Shown piece after piece: positions 59,370 to 64,000 of a DNA stretch of 64,000 nucleotides (position 1 is its first letter; each line of letters begins with the position of its first letter). The DNA comes from CAYSUS01 sp964434165 (GTDB lineage Bacteria > Planctomycetota > Planctomycetia > Pirellulales > Thermoguttaceae). Made by a program: the position numbers and the translations under genes. Under the pieces are notes generated by a model. It worked only from the letters and a program-made list of their open reading frames with translations, was not told the origin of the DNA and ran no database searches. The stretch spans positions 3,178 to 67,177 of the forward strand of contig CAYSUS010000038.1 in assembly GCA_964434165.1 (NCBI GenBank), written 5' to 3'.

Positions 59370-59430
59370 GCGGCGGCCGGGACAAGGCTTCCGGGCATCC
59401 GCCAGGCGAGCCTTCCGATTCACGAGAACT

Positions 59431-59459
59431 CCGAGCCGGGCCATGTCGGCCGGGCTCGG
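59431..59459. repeat. Hairpin between the UDP-sugar pyrophosphorylase and manC genes
   Basis: CCGAGCCGGGCC / GGCCGGGCTCGG with a short ATGTC loop; the outer seven bases (59431-59437 with 59453-59459) pair perfectly. No T-run. May attenuate readthrough or stabilise the upstream mRNA. Confidence 0.55.
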
Positions 59460-59535
59460 ACGGACCGCGCGCCATCGCGGCGAGTTGCGAATTCCATCCG
59501 TTTCCCCCTTGGAACCAGGCCGTAACGAGATCATC

Positions 59536-60639
59536 ATGCTTCACGCCATCATCATGGCCGGCGGCGCCGGCACGAGATTCTGGCCCGAGAGCCGGGCCGA
59601 TCGCCCCAAGCAGCTCCTCGGCATGGTCGGCGACCGGACGATGATCCAGGCGACCGCCGATCGCCTGGGCGACCTGGTGGCCCCGGACCGCGTGTGGGTG
59701 GCCACCACGGAGCGGCTCGCCTCGCAGATCGCCGAACAGCTTCCGGAGCTGCGCCGCGATTCGATCATCGTCGAGCCGTGCAAGCGCGACACGGCCCCCT
59801 GCGTGGGCCTGGCGGCCGTGCGCGTGCTCCGCGAGGATCCGCAGGCGACGATGGCCCTGATGCCTTCAGACCAGGTGATCGCCCCGGAGGAGACCTTCCA
59901 GGACGCGATCCAGTTCGCTTCCGAGCTGGTCGAGGAGAACCCGAATCGCCTGGTGACGTTCGGAATCCGTCCCGGCTACGCGGCCGAGACGTTTGGCTAC
60001 ATCGAGCGCGGCGAGCGGCTCGAGGTGGCGGCGGCCGGGTCGCGCGACCACGCCCCCGGCGTGTATCGCGTGCGCAGGTTCCACGAGAAGCCCGACGCGA
60101 AGACCGCGCAGGAGTACCTGGAAGCGGACGGCTTCTACTGGAACTCGGGCATCTTCTTGTGGAAGGCCCAGACGATTCTCGACGCGCTCGCCCGGCACGA
60201 GCCTGGGCTTCACGCGCACCTTGAGCGGATCGCCGAGGCCGTGGGTTCACCGGATTTCCAGGAGGTCCTGGCACGGGAGTTCGAGGCCATCCGGGGCGTC
60301 TCCATCGACTACGCGGTGATGGAGCGGGCGGAGGAGGTCGTGGTCGTCGAGGCTCCCTTCGACTGGGACGACGTGGGCAACTGGCGCGCGTTGGAGCGAC
60401 TGCACCGACCCGACGAGTCGGGCAGCGTGGTGGTGGCCAGGCGGCACCTGGGCATCGACACCGCCGGAGCGATCGTCCAGTGCGACGACCCCAACCACGT
60501 CGTGGTGACCGTGGGCGTCCGCGACCTGATCGTCGTGGTCACGCCCGACGCCACGCTGGTGGCGCATAAGGAGAAGGAGGAGCTGCTCCGGCAGGTGACC
60601 AAGGAGCTCGCCGCCCGGGACTGGAAGGAGCATCTCTGA
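59536..60639 (+). CDS. manC: Mannose-1-phosphate guanylyltransferase
   Basis: Makes GDP-mannose from GTP and mannose-1-phosphate. It has 367 residues. Nucleotidyltransferase signature HAIIMAGGAGTRFWPESRADRPKQLL at the N-terminus, PSDQVI near 116, FVEKP-like FHEKPDAKTA near 182, YWNSGIFLW near 200, and FDWDDVGNWRAL near 278 as in type II ManC/ManB-like enzymes without the isomerase domain. The ATG at 59536 starts this conserved segment. GDP-mannose can feed the glycosyltransferases in this genome. A phosphomannomutase lies just downstream on the other strand. Confidence 0.93.
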   Translation: MLHAIIMAGGAGTRFWPESRADRPKQLLGMVGDRTMIQATADRLGDLVAPDRVWVATTERLASQIAEQLPELRRDSIIVEPCKRDTAPCVGLAAVRVLREDPQATMALMPSDQVIAPEETFQDAIQFASELVEENPNRLVTFGIRPGYAAETFGYIERGERLEVAAAGSRDHAPGVYRVRRFHEKPDAKTAQEYLEADGFYWNSGIFLWKAQTILDALARHEPGLHAHLERIAEAVGSPDFQEVLAREFEAIRGVSIDYAVMERAEEVVVVEAPFDWDDVGNWRALERLHRPDESGSVVVARRHLGIDTAGAIVQCDDPNHVVVTVGVRDLIVVVTPDATLVAHKEKEELLRQVTKELAARDWKEHL

Positions 60640-60644
60640 GGACC

Positions 60645-60659
60645 GGACTTCCGACGTCC
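60645..60659. repeat. Dispersed palindromic repeat, partial copy H
   Basis: GGACTTCCGACGTCC directly after the manC stop codon. A similar fragment, GACTTCCGACGTCCGACCTC, lies at about 24175-24194. Confidence 0.45.
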
Positions 60660-60729
60660 AGGCGGGATCCCGATTGCGCGGGATGCCCACGCTCCGCTGC
60701 GCATCGCGCGGACATGCCATCCAACGCCT

Positions 60730-62118
60730 TCAGGCCTCGACGACCTCGTCGTAGCGGCTCCACAGTTCGTCGCCCAGATCGGGCAGGGCGCGGCAGACGC
60801 GTCGCACGAGCTTGTCGAGCCGGTCGGCCGCCGTGGCCTCGAAGCGGAAGGTCACGGCCGATTCGGTCGGCGAAGCCCGGAGCAGGGCCCAGCCCTCGGG
60901 CAGATCGATGCGCACGCCTTCAACCGTGCTCTGCGGGAACTTCTTCAGCGCCCCGGCCGCCGCGCGGAGGACCTTTTCGGCATGGCCGGGCGCCACGGGC
61001 AGGTCGATGTCGGGCGTCATGTGGACAGGAGGGCAGCGGCGCCGCCACTCGGCCAGGCTCGTCCCGTCGTCGGCCAGATGCGCGATCATGCAGCAGGCGG
61101 CGAACAGTCCGTCGTCGCCGCCCCCGAGATCGGCGAAGAAGTAATGGCCGCCCGTCTGGATCCCCAGCGGCGCCCCGGTTTCGAGCATCTTGGCGCGGAT
61201 GACGGATGGCACGCCGGGCTGCGGGCAGGGCTTCGCGCCCAGATCGCGGGCCGCGTCGGCAAGGCGGTCCGAGACCCGCACGTCGTGCACCAGCGGCTTG
61301 TCCCGCAGCCTCTCGCCGAAGGCCTGGAGCAGGACCCAGGCGGTCTCCTCGACGGAGAGGATGGCCCCCTCGTTGTCGACGAAGGCCACGCGATCGCCGT
61401 CACCGTCGAAGGCGATGCCCAGGTCGGCCCGCTCGCGATCGACGGTCTCGGCCAGCTCGTCGAGGATCTCGGGGTCGCAGCAGTCCGGCCTTCGCCCTCC
61501 GAACACGGGGTCGGGCTGGTCGTGGACGGCCGTGATCATCATCGGAGGGAAGATCGCGTGCAGGTACCGTCGCGCCCTGCCCGCCCAGCATCCATGCAAC
61601 GGATCGAGCACCAGATGGCACGAGGCGGTCCGCGCGTCCACCCAGGTCTCCTGGAGCCAGGCGACGTAGTCGAACGTCGTGTCCAGCGTCCGGGGCTCAG
61701 TGGGCTTGCGGCCGCGAAGCGACACCGAGCCGGGCTCCTCGGCGCCGCGGCGGAGCAGCGCGATCTCGTCGGGCCGGGGTGGGTGCTGGCCGAGCATCCA
61801 CCGCAGGCCGTTGAAGTCCGGCGCGCTGTGCGAGGCCGTCACCACCGCGCAGCCGTCGGCCTTCAGTCGGCGGCGGGCGTAGTCGATCATCGGCGTGGGA
61901 AGGCAACCCAGATCGACGACGTTCAGCCCCGCCTCGCAAAGCCCTCGGACGAGCTCCGCCAGCAGCTCCGGCGTCGAGAGGCGCACGTCGCCACCCACGA
62001 CGAACTTGGCGGCCGGCTTCAGCCGGCTTCCCAGAACCCGGCCCCAGCGGTGGAACAGGTCGGGCGTCAGCTCGGTGCAGTAGTGGCCTCGGATCTCGCA
62101 GGACTGGTAGATGCTCAA
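60730..62118 (-). CDS. Phosphomannomutase/phosphoglucomutase
   Basis: Interconverts hexose-6- and hexose-1-phosphates. It has 462 residues. The TTG at 62118 gives the family N-terminus LSIYQSCEIRGHY (compare SIFKAYDIRG). The longer frame upstream overlaps the kinase gene and is not conserved. Catalytic phosphoserine loop VVTASHSAPDFNG near 95, metal loop AFDGDGDR near 237, sugar-binding GVPSVIRAKMLETGAPLGIQTGGHYFF near 315 (the G-E-x-SGH region is altered to Q-TGGHYF) and the C-terminal RASPTESAVTFRFEA phosphate-binding loop. It makes mannose-1-phosphate for ManC. Confidence 0.9.
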   Translation of the reverse strand: MSIYQSCEIRGHYCTELTPDLFHRWGRVLGSRLKPAAKFVVGGDVRLSTPELLAELVRGLCEAGLNVVDLGCLPTPMIDYARRRLKADGCAVVTASHSAPDFNGLRWMLGQHPPRPDEIALLRRGAEEPGSVSLRGRKPTEPRTLDTTFDYVAWLQETWVDARTASCHLVLDPLHGCWAGRARRYLHAIFPPMMITAVHDQPDPVFGGRRPDCCDPEILDELAETVDRERADLGIAFDGDGDRVAFVDNEGAILSVEETAWVLLQAFGERLRDKPLVHDVRVSDRLADAARDLGAKPCPQPGVPSVIRAKMLETGAPLGIQTGGHYFFADLGGGDDGLFAACCMIAHLADDGTSLAEWRRRCPPVHMTPDIDLPVAPGHAEKVLRAAAGALKKFPQSTVEGVRIDLPEGWALLRASPTESAVTFRFEATAADRLDKLVRRVCRALPDLGDELWSRYDEVVEA

Positions 62119-62164
62119 GTTGGCCTCGCTCGACGCGATCGTCCGGAGATCGAGAGGCAGGCGG

Positions 62165-63079
62165 TCACTGGTACTGGGCGGCCAGGGCGGCGAACTCGTC
62201 GCGCAGCGGAGGCATGGCGCCGGGCCGTCCGGCCACCAGGGCCCCGCAGTGCGTCGCAAAGGCGGCGCCTTTCTCCAGGGGCCAGCCCTGCAGCCGGCTA
62301 CAGATCAGGGCGGCCGTGAACGCGTCGCCCGCCCCCACCGTGTCGGCCACCTCCACCGTCACGCCCGGAATCGGCAGCACGTCCTCGGGCCCGATCAGCA
62401 GGCAGCCCTGCCGGCCCTGGGTGACGCAGACTTTCTCCACGCCGAACTGCTCTTGAATCATACGCGCGAAGGGAACCGGGTCGGGGGTGCCGGTCGCCAG
62501 CAGGTCGGCCAGCTCGACCACCTCTTCCATGTTCAGCTTGACGATGTGCGAGGCGATCAACGACTCCTCGATCCAGTCGCGCTTGACGTGCGGCGGGCGG
62601 AGGTTGACGTCGTACACCACGAGGCACTCCGGCGAGACGGAAGCCAACGCTCGATGGATCGACCGGCGCGTCGTGGGGGAGCGCTGCGCGAGCGTCCCGA
62701 TGCACACGGCCGAGGCCTTGCTCATCAGATTCTGAAGGCTCTCGTCCAGCGCGATGTGGTCCCAGGCGACGTCGTCATGGATCACGTAGCTGGGCTGCCC
62801 GTCGCGGCCGAGTCTGACGGTCACCGTGCCTGTGGGGTGCTCTTCGTCACGCTGCACCCACTCGGTGGGAATGCCCTGCTGCTGGAGGAAGGCGACCAGC
62901 TCGTCCCCCAGCTCGTCGCTGCCGACGCGCGAGCAGACGACGCCCCGGCAGCCGAGCTGCCCCGCGTGGAACGCCACGTTGGCCGGGGCCCCGCCCGGCT
63001 TGCGCGACTCGGCGAAGCAGTCCCAGAGCAGCTCTCCCAGTCCGACGACGATCGGTCCTTCGGAGGATGAGGCGTTCAT
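62165..63079 (-). CDS. PfkB-family carbohydrate kinase
   Basis: 304 residues, probable fructokinase/ribokinase-type sugar kinase. GLGELLWDCF and RKPGGAPANVAFHAGQLG near 25-45 form the substrate site. VTQGRQGCLLIG is near 240, and DTVGAGDAFTAALI near 258 is the PfkB signature 2 with the catalytic Asp of G-A-G-D. GTLAQRSPTTRRSI and VYDVNLRPP complete the pattern. The ATG at 63079 is preferred over an earlier frame. The stop lies 46 bp before the phosphohexomutase start on the same strand, so they are probably co-transcribed. Confidence 0.9.
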   Translation of the reverse strand: MNASSSEGPIVVGLGELLWDCFAESRKPGGAPANVAFHAGQLGCRGVVCSRVGSDELGDELVAFLQQQGIPTEWVQRDEEHPTGTVTVRLGRDGQPSYVIHDDVAWDHIALDESLQNLMSKASAVCIGTLAQRSPTTRRSIHRALASVSPECLVVYDVNLRPPHVKRDWIEESLIASHIVKLNMEEVVELADLLATGTPDPVPFARMIQEQFGVEKVCVTQGRQGCLLIGPEDVLPIPGVTVEVADTVGAGDAFTAALICSRLQGWPLEKGAAFATHCGALVAGRPGAMPPLRDEFAALAAQYQ

Positions 63080-63212
63080 GACGGGTCGAATCGGTTGCTG
63101 GTGTCGAAAGCCGCGGTGCGCGGACTTCGGGATCCCGAAGACGCCGGGAATCAACCATGGCGGAAAGGGCGTTCCTCGCAGGGAGTCAAACCATATTGCC
63201 GGTTCTTCCGTC

Positions 63213-64000
63213 TCAAAGCAAGGCGGTGCTGAAGTATCGCTCGGCCCGATCGGGCAGAATCGTTGCGATGTTCCCGCGGAATCGCGCGGCGACCCGGCGC
63301 GCGGCCCAGACGTTGGCCCCGGAGGAAATACCCACCAGAAGCCCGGCGTCGCGGCCCAGTTGGCGCGTGGTCTCGATGGCGTCCTCGTCGGTCACCTCAA
63401 TGACCTCGTCGATCAGCGACACGTCGAGCACCGCGGGGACGAACCCGTCGCCGATGCCCTGGATCTGGTGCAGGCCCGGCTCGTGCCCCAGCAATGCCGA
63501 GACGTTCTTGGGCTCCACGGCGATCAGCTTCACCCCTGGCCGGTGCTCGCGGAGGAACTGGCCGATCCCCTGCAACGTGCCGCCCGATCCGACTCCCGCC
63601 ACGAAGCAGTCGATCTCCCCGTTCATCTGCCGCCACAGCTCGGGGGCGGTCTCCTGGTAGTGGCAGCGGGGGTTGTCGGGGTTCTCGAACTGCTGGGGGA
63701 CGAAGATCCGCGGGTCGCCGTCCACCATCTCCCGCACGCGGTTGACCGCGCCGGGGATGCTCTCCTTGTCGGGCGTGAGCACCAGCTCGGCGCCCAAGGC
63801 GCGGATCAGCTTCTTGCGCTCCTCGCTCATCCCCTCGGGCATGACGATCCGCACGGCGTAGCCCTTCAGCCGTCCGACCAGGGCGACCCCGATGCCCGTG
63901 TTGCCGCTGGTCGGCTCGCAAATGATCGAGTCGGGGCGGAGCCGGCCGTCGCGCTCGGCCCCCTCGAGCATGGCCAGGGCCACGCGGTCCTTGATGCTGC
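63213..64000 (-). CDS. cysK: Cysteine synthase, N-terminus beyond the window
   Basis: PLP enzyme making cysteine from O-acetylserine and sulfide. The frame runs to the window end. The last bases encode SIKDRVALAMLEGAERDG, placing the PLP lysine (S-I-K-D-R) at the edge, so about 45 N-terminal residues are missing. Other marks: PTSGNTGIGVAL (phosphate loop and substrate loop), MPEGMSEERKKLIRALGAELVLTP, GVGSGGTLQGIGQFLRE and the PLP-ring Ser in VGISSGANV near the C-terminus. Confidence 0.95.
   Translation of the reverse strand, partial: SIKDRVALAMLEGAERDGRLRPDSIICEPTSGNTGIGVALVGRLKGYAVRIVMPEGMSEERKKLIRALGAELVLTPDKESIPGAVNRVREMVDGDPRIFVPQQFENPDNPRCHYQETAPELWRQMNGEIDCFVAGVGSGGTLQGIGQFLREHRPGVKLIAVEPKNVSALLGHEPGLHQIQGIGDGFVPAVLDVSLIDEVIEVTDEDAIETTRQLGRDAGLLVGISSGANVWAARRVAARFRGNIATILPDRAERYFSTALL

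Noticed and set aside
1..64000. tRNA, rRNA or CRISPR arrays
   Set aside because: No cloverleaf with a TTCGA arm, no rRNA-like conserved blocks and no regularly spaced repeats of 25-40 bp were seen; the short tandem tracts in the phage block are simple-sequence repeats.

Overview
The window is high-GC bacterial DNA that looks like a planctomycete chromosome. The strongest evidence is a DUF1559 pseudopilin-like protein with the FTLVELLVVIAIIG prepilin start, two large 'J-like head - TM - repeat' proteins with the planctomycete DPYxxWxGI...YRLLG opening, a 1232-residue SecA, a lipoprotein of the small planctomycete type, and a Kdo transferase indicating a Gram-negative envelope. This is my reading of family resemblance; no search was run.

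Layout. 1-3.7 kb: a nickel/cobalt ECF importer in NikK-M-L-Q-O order. 4-6.1 kb: a membrane-anchored J-like protein. 6.2-8.6 kb: an Uma2 nuclease-fold protein convergent with ilvB. 8.8-13 kb: an ABC exporter pair and a secreted alpha-L-fucosidase. 13.2-33.1 kb: a one-strand block of about 24 phage-type genes. It runs from a small membrane protein, a ParB-like protein and an ABC-ATPase/GNAT fusion through small and large terminase, portal, protease/scaffold, decoration protein, major capsid, connector and completion proteins and a tail-tube-like protein to Ser-Gly-repeat appendage proteins. It ends in a six-gene glycosyltransferase/methyltransferase cassette and is closed by a convergent XRE repressor. 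No integrase, lysis cassette or tape measure is visible, so the block looks like a domesticated capsid, a gene-transfer-agent-like particle or a degenerate prophage.

34.2-37.8 kb: a two-gene, lower-GC island on the minus strand. One protein joins a Cro-type HTH, a NACHT NTPase, a long helical repeat region and a C-terminal MNT-type nucleotidyltransferase; its gene overlaps that of a HEPN-domain protein. A three-half-site operator lies upstream and an intrinsic terminator downstream. This is the best candidate for an undescribed (probably defence or toxin-antitoxin) system.

38.2-64 kb: housekeeping and envelope genes. These are a PolB-type exonuclease, peptidase T, a glycosyltransferase, an unusual HhH/sigma4-like DNA-binding protein, the second J-like protein (with a LamG domain), a lipoprotein plus DUF1559 protein, nadA, a Coa1-like protein, prfB with its programmed frameshift, kdtA, secA, then a sugar-nucleotide group (metallo-hydrolase, UDP-sugar pyrophosphorylase, mannose-1-phosphate guanylyltransferase, phosphohexomutase, PfkB kinase) and a truncated cysK.

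Two non-coding themes cross the window. One is a dispersed palindromic repeat built on AGACTTCCGAAGTCT-type arms, found in at least eight spacers inside and outside the phage block. The other is a striking spacer style inside the phage block: G/T- or G/A-rich sequence after stop codons and C/T-rich sequence up to the next start, in one case forming a perfect 15-bp inverted repeat that spans the whole spacer. No tRNA, rRNA or CRISPR array was seen.
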